DNA of 64,000 nt from Ochrobactrum sp. BTU1 (GCA_018798825.1 CP076354.1:930001-994000); one strand, 5' to 3'; shown: positions 27,769 to 36,599, numbered from the stretch's first letter. Made by a program: numbers and translations. The notes: a model not told the origin generated them from the sequence alone.

Positions 27769-27799
27769 GGAAATCAGTTCGTCGGACTGATTTCTTTTC
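27769..27799 (+). terminator. Hairpin with T-rich tail downstream of the L,D-transpeptidase gene
   Basis: GAAATCAGT / ACTGATTTC with a seven-base loop is followed by TTTTCC. It lies ~125 bp after the stop, so the assignment to that gene is tentative. Confidence 0.5.
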
Positions 27800-27896
27800 C
27801 TGCTGCGCTGCGTCGGATACTGCCATAAAAACAAATAGATAGAGCGGTTTCAAAGATTCGGTATTAACTGGAACCGCTCTACCCCTCTTTTCGTTC

Positions 27897-28505
27897 TTAA
27901 TTCTGAATGAAACAGGCTTTTCCGACACCGCGTGCTGGATCACCGAAAGCACGGTTGTCACATCGTACGCCATCACGGAATACGCGCTCTACAAAACGCC
28001 CTTTCGCTCCGTAACGAACGACCTTACGACCATAGAAATCGCAGAAGCCTTTTTCTTTTGCGCATTGCTGCCACTCGCCACGACGACGATCATCGCGTCT
28101 GTTATCACGCCAATCATCACGGCGATCGTCACGCCAATCGTTTCGGCGATCATCACGACGATTGTCGCGCCAATCGTTGCGACGATCATCACGTCGATCT
28201 TCATAACGATCACGGACAACGAATGAGCAGCTTTTCTGTGCGCCAGGGGCCGGATCACCGAAAACTTGATTTGAGCAGCGCACATTCGGACCATCGATAA
28301 ACTGAGACGTGCCCCGGCCATTCGCGCCATAGATCACTTCAGTTGGATACGGAAGCCTGCAGGTTTCATTTTCACCGGCGCAACGCTGCAATTGCGCAGC
28401 CTCAGCGGGTGCTGGAGCAATTACGTACATAGATGCAATAAAAGCTGACATGCCTGCGACGAGGCTAAGTTTATTAGACAGAAGAGCTGCCATGGCTAAC
28501 ACCAT
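27897..28505 (-). CDS. Secreted protein with two cysteine-rich YGA/FGDP modules
   Basis: A 202-residue exported protein. A signal peptide ends around PAEAA (residue ~37). Two copies of one ~52-residue module follow: module 1 at residues 42-93 (C-x6-C-x27-C-x15-C) and module 2 at 148-198 (C-x6-C-x26-C-x15-C). Both share YGA-x-GR, DG-x-VRC, FGDPA-x-G and a final K-x-C, and could each hold two disulfides. Between them lies a 45-residue arginine/aspartate linker built from repeats of RRDDRRNDWRDN. I recall similar modules attached to secreted hydrolases, so carbohydrate binding is a guess. The frame stays open to 29051 but overlaps the lipoate ligase gene, so the real start is 28505 or 28493. Confidence 0.75.
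   Translation of the reverse strand: MVLAMAALLSNKLSLVAGMSAFIASMYVIAPAPAEAAQLQRCAGENETCRLPYPTEVIYGANGRGTSQFIDGPNVRCSNQVFGDPAPGAQKSCSFVVRDRYEDRRDDRRNDWRDNRRDDRRNDWRDDRRDDWRDNRRDDRRRGEWQQCAKEKGFCDFYGRKVVRYGAKGRFVERVFRDGVRCDNRAFGDPARGVGKACFIQN
28080..28214 (-). repeat. Tandem repeat encoding an Arg/Asp-rich linker
   Basis: 135 bp made of degenerate ~36-bp units (GATCATCACG-type core on the plus strand), coding for repeated RRDDRRNDWRDN within the two-module secreted protein. The number of units may vary between strains. Confidence 0.75.
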
Positions 28506-28709
28506 TGTTTGAATGTCTGATGAGTTCTTATAGATTTCAGTTCTTGAACATAGAATGAACGGCGACTTACGTTTCAACTGGACAAAATCGCGAATGATTT
28601 TAAATATTTGAATGCAAATCGTGTAAAAATTCCAGATAGATAGTTCCCTTTTTTTGCTGAATCCGCAAGAGTGCGAATAGATGTTTCTCGTCAGCAAGGT
28701 CGTAAGAAA

Positions 28710-29759
28710 ATGCATGGTGAATACAAGGTCCACGGTGGCAAGCTGGTTGTTATCGATCTCGAAGTTCAGGATAACAAACTGAGCCGGGTTCAGGTCGCGG
28801 GTGACTTTTTCCTCGAGCCTGCAGAAGCCCTTGATGACATTCGTGATGCATTGAACGGTTTGCCTGCGACTGCCTCGTCCGAAGAAATTGCCAATGCGGT
28901 CCGCAAAGGACTTCGCCCAGACGCTTTTATGATCGGTTTCAGCCCTGAAGCTGTCGCTATTGCGGTGCGTCGCGCTCTTGGCGTTGCTCGTACTTGGCGC
29001 GACTATGAATGGCAGATCATCGATATTCGGCCGCTGACGCCAACCATGCATCTCGCGCTTGACGAAGTTCTGGCGCGTGAAGTGGCCGCTGGACGCCGTG
29101 CGCCGACCTTGCGCTTTTGGGAGTGGGAGCGTCCATCCATTATCATTGGAGCATTCCAGTCGCTGCGCAATGAAGTGGATATGGAAGCGACGGCTGAACT
29201 CGGCGTCGAAACAGTTCGTCGCGTAACAGGCGGCGGCGCGATGTTCGTCGAGCCGGGCAACTCGATTACCTATTCTCTCTATGCGCCGGGTGAACTCGTG
29301 CGTGATATGAGTTTTGCCGATTCCTACGCATTTCTCGACGAATGGGTCCTGAAGTCGCTTAATTCGCTTGGCATCGACGCGTTTTATAAGCCGCTCAATG
29401 ATATTTCGAGCTCGAAAGGCAAGATCGGTGGAGCGGCCCAGAAGCGCTATTCAGGCGGAACTGTTCTGCATCACGTCACCATGGCTTATGACATGGATGC
29501 CGAGAAAATGGTGAAGGTGTTGCGCATTGGCCGGGAAAAGCTGTCTGACAAGGGTACGGCCAGTGCGGTCAAACGCGTCGATCCTGTCCGCAGCCAGACG
29601 GGTTTACCGCGCCGGGAAGTCATTGATCGCATGAAAGAGATGTTCGTGTCGTTGAATGGCGGTGTCACCGGGACGATAACACCGGAAGAATACGCAGCAG
29701 CCGAGAAGCTCATTGAAGAAAAATTTGCCACGAAGGAATGGCTGCATCACATTCCGTAA
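28710..29759 (+). CDS. Lipoate-protein ligase A family, with accessory domain at the N-terminus
   Basis: A 349-residue lipoate/octanoate ligase-type protein. The C-terminal two-thirds is the catalytic LplA domain: RFWEWERPSIIIGAFQS, the RRVTGGGAMFVEPGNSITYS glycine loop and the conserved lysine in SSKGKIGGAAQKR. The first ~90 residues (HGGKLVVIDLEVQDNKLSRVQVAGDFFLEP, then DIRDALNGLP) resemble the small accessory domain normally at the C-terminus of E. coli LplA, so the domain order looks swapped. It may ligate free lipoate or act as a transferase. ATG 28710 is chosen over an upstream in-frame start for its AAGG and conserved N-terminus. Confidence 0.82.
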   Translation: MHGEYKVHGGKLVVIDLEVQDNKLSRVQVAGDFFLEPAEALDDIRDALNGLPATASSEEIANAVRKGLRPDAFMIGFSPEAVAIAVRRALGVARTWRDYEWQIIDIRPLTPTMHLALDEVLAREVAAGRRAPTLRFWEWERPSIIIGAFQSLRNEVDMEATAELGVETVRRVTGGGAMFVEPGNSITYSLYAPGELVRDMSFADSYAFLDEWVLKSLNSLGIDAFYKPLNDISSSKGKIGGAAQKRYSGGTVLHHVTMAYDMDAEKMVKVLRIGREKLSDKGTASAVKRVDPVRSQTGLPRREVIDRMKEMFVSLNGGVTGTITPEEYAAAEKLIEEKFATKEWLHHIP

Positions 29760-29851
29760 GCAAACATGGCTCGCAATGTCATCGCGCCGCGTGACAGCGG
29801 GTGCTAGCCATGTCATAGGGAGGCCAAGTTATCACAAGGCCTCCCACGCAC

Positions 29852-31477
29852 ATGATCCGCATCGACAGCATCAGCAAGTCCAACAGCCACCGTATTCTCT
29901 TTATCGAAGCTTCTGCCGCGTTGAATCGTGGGGAAAAAATTGGTCTCGTCGGCCCGAACGGTGCCGGTAAAACCACGCTTTTCCGCATGATTACCGGCGA
30001 AGAACTGCCCGATGAAGGGCAGGTGAATGTCGAAAAAGGCGTGACGATCGGCTATTTCAACCAGAATGTTGGTGAAATGGGTGGTCGTTCGGCTGTCGCG
30101 GAAGTTATGGAAGGCGCAGGTCCGGTCAGTGTTGTGGCCGCAGAGTTGCGCGAACTTGAAGCCGCGATGTGCGATCCTGATCGTCTTGACGAAATGGACG
30201 CGATTATCGAGCGATACGGCGAAGTGCAGGCTCGCTATGAAGAACTCGACGGCTATGGATTGGATGGTCGTGCGCGCGAAGTGCTTGCGGGTCTGAGTTT
30301 CAGCCAGGAAATGATGGATGGCGATGTCGGCAAATTGTCCGGCGGCTGGAAAATGCGCGTGGCTCTCGCTCGCATTCTTCTCATGCGCCCCGACGTTATG
30401 CTTCTCGACGAACCGAGCAACCATCTCGATCTTGAAAGCCTTATCTGGCTTGAAGCTTTCCTCAAAAACTATGATGGCGCATTGCTGATGACCTCGCACG
30501 ACCGCGAGTTTATGAACCGCATCGTGACCAAGATCATTGAAATCGACGGCGGCTCGCTCACGAGCTATTCCGGTGACTATGCCTTTTATGAAGGCCAGCG
30601 TGCGCTGAACGAAAAGCAGCAGCAAGCGCAGTTTGAACGCCAGCAAGCAATGCTTGCCAAGGAAATCAAATTTATCGAACGCTTCAAGGCACGCGCATCA
30701 CACGCATCTCAGGTACAGAGCCGTGTGAAGAAGCTTGAAAAGATTGATCGCGTGGAACCGCCACGTCGTCGCCAGACAGTGGCTTTCGACTTCGCACCAG
30801 CGCCACGATCTGGCGAAGATGTCGTCAGCCTCAAGGGTGTCAACAAAAGCTATGGCAGCCGCACGATTTATGACGGGCTGGATTTCATGGTTCGTCGTCG
30901 TGAGCGCTGGTGCATCATGGGCGTCAATGGTGCAGGCAAGTCGACATTGCTCAAGCTTGTCACCGGCACAACGGAGCCTGATCAGGGGATCGTCAATCTC
31001 GGTGCGAGTGTGAAGCTTGGCTATTTCGCACAGCACGCCATGGATATTCTCGACGGTGACAGCACCATTCTTGAATGGCTGGAACAACGCTTTCCAAAGG
31101 CAGGGCAGGCACCTTTGCGTGCACTTGCAGGCTGCTTCGGCTTTTCTGGCGATGATATCGAAAAGAAATGCCGTGTGCTTTCTGGCGGTGAGAAAGCGCG
31201 ATTGGTCATGGCAGCAATGCTGTTTGATCCGCCAAATTTCCTTGTACTCGATGAGCCGACTAACCATCTGGATCTCGACACCAAGGAAATGCTCATTCGG
31301 GCGCTTTCCGCTTACGAAGGCACAATGCTTTTCGTATCGCACGATCGTCGTTTTTTGTCGGCGCTCTCCAATCGCGTACTGGAACTCACGCCGGACGGCA
31401 TTCACCAATATGGCGGTGGCTATACGGAATATGTTGAAAGCACAGGCCAGGAAGCGCCGGGCTTACACGTCGGATAA
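29852..31477 (+). CDS. ABC-F family ATPase (translation factor type)
   Basis: A 541-residue soluble protein with two ABC ATPase domains and no membrane spans, as in EttA/Uup/YbiT. Domain 1 has GLVGPNGAGKTTLF and LSGGWKMRVALARILL; domain 2 has MGVNGAGKSTLL and LSGGEKARLVMAAMLF. Both Walker B regions read LLDEPSNHLD or VLDEPTNHLD. The charged interdomain linker (ALNEKQQQAQFERQQAMLAKEIKFIERFK) is the P-site tRNA interaction motif of ABC-F factors. It probably acts on ribosomes during stalled or early elongation; the exact paralogue is not settled. Confidence 0.92.
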   Translation: MIRIDSISKSNSHRILFIEASAALNRGEKIGLVGPNGAGKTTLFRMITGEELPDEGQVNVEKGVTIGYFNQNVGEMGGRSAVAEVMEGAGPVSVVAAELRELEAAMCDPDRLDEMDAIIERYGEVQARYEELDGYGLDGRAREVLAGLSFSQEMMDGDVGKLSGGWKMRVALARILLMRPDVMLLDEPSNHLDLESLIWLEAFLKNYDGALLMTSHDREFMNRIVTKIIEIDGGSLTSYSGDYAFYEGQRALNEKQQQAQFERQQAMLAKEIKFIERFKARASHASQVQSRVKKLEKIDRVEPPRRRQTVAFDFAPAPRSGEDVVSLKGVNKSYGSRTIYDGLDFMVRRRERWCIMGVNGAGKSTLLKLVTGTTEPDQGIVNLGASVKLGYFAQHAMDILDGDSTILEWLEQRFPKAGQAPLRALAGCFGFSGDDIEKKCRVLSGGEKARLVMAAMLFDPPNFLVLDEPTNHLDLDTKEMLIRALSAYEGTMLFVSHDRRFLSALSNRVLELTPDGIHQYGGGYTEYVESTGQEAPGLHVG

Positions 31478-31479
31478 GA

Positions 31480-31510
31480 AAAAGGCGGGAAATTTCCCGC
31501 CTTTTCTTTT
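31480..31510. terminator. Bidirectional terminator
   Basis: AAAAGGCGGGAAA / TTTCCCGCCTTTT forms an almost loopless palindromic stem with a T-run on each side, between the convergent ABC-F and SDR genes. Confidence 0.88.
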
Positions 31511-31519
31511 GTCATATGC

Positions 31520-32299
31520 TTAGCGGTAAACAATGCCGCCATCAGTCAGGATAGCCTGTCCGGTAATATAATCTGAATCTGGGCTCGAGAGGAACGATAC
31601 CAGCGAGGCAACGTCTTCCGGGGTCTGGGCGCGGCCAAGAGCGATGCCTTCAACATACTTCTTGTAGGTTTCGCCCTTTGGCGCACCGGTGATCTCCGAG
31701 AAGCGCTCATCGATCTCAACCCACATATCGGTGCCGACGATGCCCGGGCAATAGGCATTCACCGTTATGCCTGCGCTCGCATATTCTTTGGCGGCGGCTT
31801 GAGTCAGCGCACGCACAGCGAATTTCGTGGCCGAATAAACACCCAGCATTGCGAAGCCATCATGGCCAGCAATCGACGAGGCATTAATAATCTTGCCCTT
31901 ATGTCCGCGCGCTTTGAATTTGGCTGCTGCTGCCTGAATGCCCCACAGAACACCTTCGACATTGATTTTCAGGATACGGTCGACTTCTTCGGGCTTAACA
32001 TCGGAAATAGGCTGAACCTGTGCGATGCCCGCATTGTTGACGATGACGTCGAAACCGCCGAGTTCCTTTTCTGCATGGTCAATTGCCGCGTAGATATCAT
32101 CGCGTTTGCTTACATCTGCTGAGAACGTAGAGGCCTTGCGACCCAGTGCTTCAACTTCCTTTTTTACGGATTCAAGCTTGTCTGCTTTCAGGTCGACCAG
32201 TGCAATATCAAAGCCGTCTTTTGCAAGGCGCAGAGCGATACCGCGACCAATGCCCTGTGCTGCACCTGTGACCAATGCAACTTTAGCTGTGTTTGACAT
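31520..32299 (-). CDS. budC: Short-chain dehydrogenase, acetoin/diacetyl reductase-like
   Basis: A 259-residue classical SDR. The cofactor motif is [13 protein letters not shown] (TGxxxGIG) and D-x-K in ALVDLKAD favours NAD(H). NNAG, the catalytic S in [11 protein letters not shown] and Y-x3-K in YSATKFAVR are all present, and the tail ends DGGIVYR. The overall pattern matches (S)-acetoin-forming diacetyl reductases, which interconvert diacetyl, acetoin and 2,3-butanediol. No acetolactate genes are adjacent, so the substrate is family inference. AGGATAA precedes the ATG. Confidence 0.82.
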   Translation of the reverse strand: MSNTAKVALVTGAAQGIGRGIALRLAKDGFDIALVDLKADKLESVKKEVEALGRKASTFSADVSKRDDIYAAIDHAEKELGGFDVIVNNAGIAQVQPISDVKPEEVDRILKINVEGVLWGIQAAAAKFKARGHKGKIINASSIAGHDGFAMLGVYSATKFAVRALTQAAAKEYASAGITVNAYCPGIVGTDMWVEIDERFSEITGAPKGETYKKYVEGIALGRAQTPEDVASLVSFLSSPDSDYITGQAILTDGGIVYR

Positions 32300-32524
32300 G
32301 ATTTATCCTTTTCTGCTGTTAAGCTGATAAGCAGTCGGGAGAACTGCTGTTGTTCAAGCTGGCATTGCCAGATGACATGCACAAGACTGTAGAACGCCGT
32401 ACTTTCTGTTCATTGATCACAATCAAGTGCGCGCTAAATTATTGATGTGCCAATCAGAAACAGCTTCTTAATTAGATTGGTAAGCAGTATAGTAGATTAA
32501 ATTTATCAACTTTTAGAATGTGCC

Positions 32525-33367
32525 ATGCGCTTCCGTTCCGACAACAGAAAAACATCCTCAAAAATTGAACTACAACGCCGTCGTTTTCTCGCGATATCAG
32601 CGATGGCTTTCGCTACAAGCTTGCTGCCATCGGTACTCTATGCCGAAGAGAGGCAATCTCTACGTATTGCGCTTGCAACCAGTGTCTCCAACCTAGCTGC
32701 GGAGGTGGCAGCTACTGAAGCAAAAGAGCAGGGGCTCGATGTCGAACTGATTGAATTCAGTGATTGGAATACGCCGAATACGGCAGTTGCCGATAAGACT
32801 GTTGACGCCAATCTTTTTCAACATATTCCCTATCTGGATTACACCAACTCCAAGACCGGAAACGGACTCGTGCCGATAGCACCTGCTTTCAGCACGCCAT
32901 TCGGGCTTTACTCGAAGAAATATTCAAAGCTCGAAGATCTTCCGGTTAATGCGCAGATCGCGTTTTCAGGCGATGTGATCAATACCGGCCGGTCGCTTCT
33001 TCTTCTGCAGAAGGCGGGCTTTATAGAGTTGAAGCCAGGCACAGATCACCGTGCAAGCCTCGAGGATGTTGTTATCTGGAAGAAACCGCTCAAGATCGTG
33101 CAACTGGACGGACCACAAATCGCGCGATTACTGGACGAGGTGGATGCAGCGGCGACCTATCCCACTTTTGCAAAACTCGCAGGGCTGGAAGCGTCATCAG
33201 GACTGATCTTCGAGAACGAACCGATCTACGCCTTTCAGTTCGTCACACGCCCGGAATTGCGGGATGATGTTCGATTGAAGAAGTTCATCGATATTTATCA
33301 GAACTCACCAGCTGTTAAAGCAAAGCTGCAGGAGCTTTACGGGGATATGGTTTCGTTTCCGCGTTGA
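32525..33367 (+). CDS. MetQ/NlpA-family substrate-binding protein, orphan
   Basis: A 280-residue binding protein of the NlpA/MetQ family, which delivers methionine or related compounds to MetN-MetI importers. The mature part has VELIEFSDWNTPNTAVADKTVDANLFQHIPYLD and AATYPTFAKLAGL, both typical. The N-terminus is long and basic and carries an RRRFLA element, suggesting Tat-like or atypical Sec export; there is no lipobox cysteine, unlike classical MetQ lipoproteins. No metN or metI gene is adjacent, so its ABC partner is unknown. Confidence 0.85.
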   Translation: MRFRSDNRKTSSKIELQRRRFLAISAMAFATSLLPSVLYAEERQSLRIALATSVSNLAAEVAATEAKEQGLDVELIEFSDWNTPNTAVADKTVDANLFQHIPYLDYTNSKTGNGLVPIAPAFSTPFGLYSKKYSKLEDLPVNAQIAFSGDVINTGRSLLLLQKAGFIELKPGTDHRASLEDVVIWKKPLKIVQLDGPQIARLLDEVDAAATYPTFAKLAGLEASSGLIFENEPIYAFQFVTRPELRDDVRLKKFIDIYQNSPAVKAKLQELYGDMVSFPR

Positions 33368-33503
33368 AGTGCGTAGAGCGCTTGCATTTGATCTCTGGTG
33401 GAACATGCGGTTTTTAGTGGTCATTTTGCCAAATAGACCATTGATGCAGAGACGTGGTTCAGCTAGAAACGCCTAGATTGAGGCGATCACGCCTCCCGGC
33501 GAT

Positions 33504-33580
33504 GCACCCGTAGCTCAGCTGGATAGAGTGCTGCCCTCCGAAGGCAGAGGTCACAGGTTCGAATCCTGTCGGGTGCGCCA
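33504..33580 (+). tRNA. tRNA-Arg (anticodon CCG)
   Basis: A 77-nt cloverleaf: acceptor GCACCCG/CGGGTGC, anticodon stem CTGCC/GGCAG around loop CTCCGAA, T-loop GTTCGAATC and encoded CCA. It reads CGG codons. Confidence 0.97.
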
Positions 33581-33815
33581 TATAATCAATGACTTAGCGT
33601 AAATTTAGGTGATGCTCACAGGTTCATTGAACCTTCTGGTCACATGCGAAATTCGCATTTGGATCTAGCCTACAAAGATTCGTTACGGGTTTCGTTGCGC
33701 TGACGCCGTTACTTTTAACTTTCCTAATTCTTATTGTTGCTCCAAGAGCGCTCGCGCCTTGTCTCATTAGAAGACTCAGGTTTTATTACGCCCAACTTTA
33801 AGAGGGTAAGGTAAT

Positions 33816-34202
33816 ATGGCTAAGAAAAGTGTGGCGGGTGCACCAGCCGTTATGGCTGTAGTAGGAGTAATACTCTTGGGTGGCGGGTTTTATCTCCAGT
33901 CCAGCGGATCGGGTGTTTCACCGGCCGATCAGTCGCGCTGTGAGGAAAACGTCAAGAACCTCTACAAAGATAGCGCCGAAGCCCAACAAACATTTATATC
34001 CAAATGCAATGAACCGGGCGTCGTTGCGATGATTGATGCACGGGTAAATGGCTCTGGTGCGTCTGATACAGCCACGGCCATTGCGTCGGCCAACCAGTCC
34101 GAGATCGGCTCTGGCGCTCTTGGTTACGGTATCATGGGTGTGGGCGTAGCACTGCTTATTTCAGGGCTTTTTGGCCTGTCTCGCGCCAAAAAGCGTGGTT
34201 GA
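33816..34202 (+). CDS. Small protein with two membrane segments, unknown function
   Basis: A 128-residue protein with one hydrophobic helix near each end: VMAVVGVILLGGGFYL at residues ~12-27 and GIMGVGVALLISGLFGL at ~105-121. The ~75-residue region between them contains two cysteines (SRCEENV and SKCNEPG) that may pair in the periplasm. The chain ends in a basic tail RAKKRG. The ribosome binding site GGGTAAGGT is convincing. I do not recognise a family. Confidence 0.7.
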   Translation: MAKKSVAGAPAVMAVVGVILLGGGFYLQSSGSGVSPADQSRCEENVKNLYKDSAEAQQTFISKCNEPGVVAMIDARVNGSGASDTATAIASANQSEIGSGALGYGIMGVGVALLISGLFGLSRAKKRG

Positions 34203-34273
34203 AGCCACCGTTTAATACCAGCTCTCTGCAGCTGGCATTAAACAACGAATATGGAATAATTCACATCTTTGAA

Positions 34274-34292
34274 ATCGGCTGAATCAGCCGAT
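34274..34292. promoter_or_regulatory. Odd-length perfect inverted repeat between two small genes
   Basis: ATCGGCTGA-A-TCAGCCGAT has nine-base arms around one central A. It is followed by no T-run, so an operator for the downstream gene at 34424 is as plausible as a terminator of the upstream gene. Confidence 0.4.
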
Positions 34293-34423
34293 TATGTCGC
34301 TATTTTCCGTAAAGATCTGAAAGTAGGTGATGAGCAGAACTGCGAATGCATCCTGCAAAACGGGTTCCGGCTTCCAATTTAGTATGCTTTAAGAAGCCCA
34401 ACGTATTTTAGCAGGAGTTCGAC

Positions 34424-34867
34424 GTGCGCTTATCCAGCAAGGCAGCCTTAACCAGCGTGATCCCTTTTCTGATGGTTTCTGCGGCGCTTGCCGATGCAAA
34501 AACGGATTCGCTTCAACTCAGAAAAACTGTGGTTGATGGGCTTTATACCTATATCGAACTGGGCGAAAATTCTGAAGGGCGATCAAAAGCTCTCGGTGTC
34601 GAGATGGAAGACAAGGTAAAAGTACCTGTTGCAAAAGCGCAATCGGAATGGCGGGAAATAGCGCAGAACAGTACAGACCAGGCTGGCTATCAAACCTATA
34701 AAATGTGCGATACGGCAGCCAGCTCGCTTCAAGATATTATTGATACAATTGCTGGCTACATTAAAAGCGACAGCACGCAAGAGCCTGACTACGAAGCCAC
34801 TTTGACCAAGTTTGGCGCGGATTTGACCGAGTGCGAAAAGGCACTGGATGTGCAGTTAACTTTCTAG
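34424..34867 (+). CDS. Small secreted protein of unknown function
   Basis: A 147-residue exported protein starting at a GTG with AGCAGGAG upstream. The signal peptide MRLSSKAALTSVIPFLMVSAALA is followed by a mostly helical, charged mature part with two cysteines (KMCDTAAS and LTECEKAL). I do not recognise the family. It converges with another small secreted protein gene at 34918. Confidence 0.7.
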   Translation: MRLSSKAALTSVIPFLMVSAALADAKTDSLQLRKTVVDGLYTYIELGENSEGRSKALGVEMEDKVKVPVAKAQSEWREIAQNSTDQAGYQTYKMCDTAASSLQDIIDTIAGYIKSDSTQEPDYEATLTKFGADLTECEKALDVQLTF

Positions 34868-34877
34868 CTTTCAGTAT

Positions 34878-34910
34878 AATGGCGGCATCCATATTTCGAA
34901 CGCCGCCATT
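34878..34910. terminator. Hairpin between convergent small genes
   Basis: AATGGCGGC / GCCGCCATT with a 15-base loop lies in the 50 bp between two convergent stops. T-runs are weak. Confidence 0.5.
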
Positions 34911-34917
34911 CAGATAA

Positions 34918-35163
34918 TTACTTTAGTTCAGCAATCATATCATCATAGACTTTGCAGGCGCTCGTTGGATCAGAAGCGAGCTGCGACTGCGCGCCGGAAA
35001 GCTTCTGAGCAACTTCAGCTGCTTTCTGAGGGTCCTTTGCTGCCAGTTCCTGCATCTTTGTAGAAAATTCTGTCGCTTTTGCAGTAACGTCTTCAGCTGT
35101 GCAGGCGAGCGAAGGTGAAGCAGCGGCCATCACAACAGCGATTGCGAGAAGGTATGCTTTCAT
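34918..35163 (-). CDS. Small periplasmic helical protein, unknown function
   Basis: An 81-residue exported protein. The ATG at 35163 follows GAGGAAAG, and the signal peptide MKAYLLAIAVVMAAASPSLA is clear. The mature ~61 residues are helical, alanine- and lysine-rich, with two cysteines (CTAEDV at the mature N-terminus and SACKVY near the C-terminus) placed to close a helical hairpin. The frame runs to 35271 but upstream residues look non-coding. Family not recognised. Confidence 0.72.
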   Translation of the reverse strand: MKAYLLAIAVVMAAASPSLACTAEDVTAKATEFSTKMQELAAKDPQKAAEVAQKLSGAQSQLASDPTSACKVYDDMIAELK

Positions 35164-35469
35164 TGTTCTTTCCTCGTGACTAGTCATAGTTATATTAGAC
35201 AACTCCCTATAACCGGCTGAATATAAGAGGGAAATAATATTTGAATCACATAGTGTGTACAGATTTAACAATATTCCAGAGCATTATGTACGACGTGCTT
35301 CCGCGCCGCATTTCTGATAATTTTGTTAATATCGGTTCTGCTTGATTAGAATAGATCTAGTAAGATCAAAATAGTTGTCGATACTCGAACATTAAGCTTC
35401 GTTTTGTTTTCAATTCTCTGAGTTTTGCGCTTATTGAGCACTTATTAATTAAGCGTAACAGGAGATGAT

Positions 35470-36357
35470 ATGCGTCATATTCCAACTGCTATTGCCGCAT
35501 TTATCGGCTTAGCCATTTTGAGTGTCGTTCTGGGGTCCTGGTATACTGTCGACGAGGGGGAACGTGGCGTCATTCTGCGTTATGGAGCCGTGGCCGGCGT
35601 TGCACAGCCGGGGCTTGGTTTCAAAATTCCATTGATAGATTCCGTCGTTCGCGTTTCGGTCCAATCCAAGGCAGCTATCTATAACGGCATGGAGGCCTAT
35701 AGCCGGGACCAGCAACCAGCAACGATGAACCTCTCGGTCAACTATCGTATTCCGCCGGACCGCGTTGAAGAAGTTTATGCCACCTATGGCGGTGAAGATG
35801 GACTTCTGTCGCGTTTGGTTGAACGTCGCGTGTTCGAGGAAAGTAAGACTGTATTCGGTCGCTTCGCAGCTGTAACAGCCATTCAGGAGCGCGGTCGCCT
35901 TAATCAGGAAATCGCAGACGCTATCCAGAAAAGCGTAAGCGGTCCGGTCATCATCGATAGCGTGCAGATCGAGAATATTGATTTCTCTGATGCCTACGAG
36001 GCTAGTATTGAGCAGCGTATGCTTGCTGAGGTCGAAGTTCAGCGTCTGCGTCAGAATGCAGAACGTGAAAAGGTGCAGGCGGAAATTACCGTGACGCAGG
36101 CTAATGCGCAGGCTGACGCCCGCCGTGCAGATGCGCAGGCGCAGGCTGATTCTGTGAGGCTTCAGGCACAAGCTGATGCAGAAGCTATTCGTCTGAAGGG
36201 TGACGCTGAGGCTCAGGCCATCAAGGCGCGTGGTGATGCATTGCGCGACAACCCAGGTCTGGTTTCGCTCACACAGGCCGAAAAGTGGAACGGACAACTT
36301 CCCACGACAATGCTGCCGAACGGCGCCATTCCGATGTTGAACCTTACGCAGGAATAA
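35470..36357 (+). CDS. SPFH/prohibitin-family membrane protein
   Basis: A 295-residue protein with one N-terminal membrane helix (IPTAIAAFIGLAILSVVLGSW), then the SPFH/band 7 domain beginning WYTVDEGERGVILRYGAVAG, and a long alanine/glutamine-rich coiled coil from ~residue 190 (MLAEVEVQRLRQNAEREKVQ onward). It most resembles prohibitin/HflC-type proteins that form large membrane rings and control proteases or lipid domains. No HflK, NfeD or FtsH gene is adjacent, so partners are unknown. The ribosome binding site AACAGGAGAT is strong. Confidence 0.87.
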   Translation: MRHIPTAIAAFIGLAILSVVLGSWYTVDEGERGVILRYGAVAGVAQPGLGFKIPLIDSVVRVSVQSKAAIYNGMEAYSRDQQPATMNLSVNYRIPPDRVEEVYATYGGEDGLLSRLVERRVFEESKTVFGRFAAVTAIQERGRLNQEIADAIQKSVSGPVIIDSVQIENIDFSDAYEASIEQRMLAEVEVQRLRQNAEREKVQAEITVTQANAQADARRADAQAQADSVRLQAQADAEAIRLKGDAEAQAIKARGDALRDNPGLVSLTQAEKWNGQLPTTMLPNGAIPMLNLTQE

Positions 36358-36522
36358 GACGTTTTGATTAAATGGCGGGTCGCGAGGCTCGCCATTTTTC
36401 GTTCGTCCGAAAACAAAGAAACGCGCAAAGCTTCCGCTCTGCGTTTACATTATCTAATTTAACTATCTACTTGATAGGGTAGGAAACTTTGTCCCTGAAC
36501 ATTCCTCTATCTAAGAGAGGAA

Positions 36523-36599
36523 TGGCGCGAGTGACGGGGCTCGAACCCGCGACCTCCGGCGTGACAGGCCGGCACTCTAACCAACTGAGCTACACCCGC
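36523..36599 (-). tRNA. tRNA-Asp (anticodon GTC)
   Basis: A 77-nt cloverleaf on the minus strand with acceptor GCGGGTG/CACTCGC, anticodon stem CCGGC/GCCGG with loop CTGTCAC, and encoded CCA. An 8-bp inverted repeat, ATTCCTCT/AGAGGAAT (36501-36523), follows directly and may be the transcript's 3' hairpin. Confidence 0.97.

Noticed and set aside
28506..29051. N-terminal extension of the two-module secreted protein
   Set aside because: It would overlap the lipoate ligase gene and place the signal peptide in mid-protein; the extension has no protein-like pattern.
33551..33625. TCACAGGTTC repeated inside tRNA-Arg and ~65 bp downstream as a possible attachment site
   Set aside because: Only ten bases match, it is not the tRNA 3' end, and no integrase gene is nearby.
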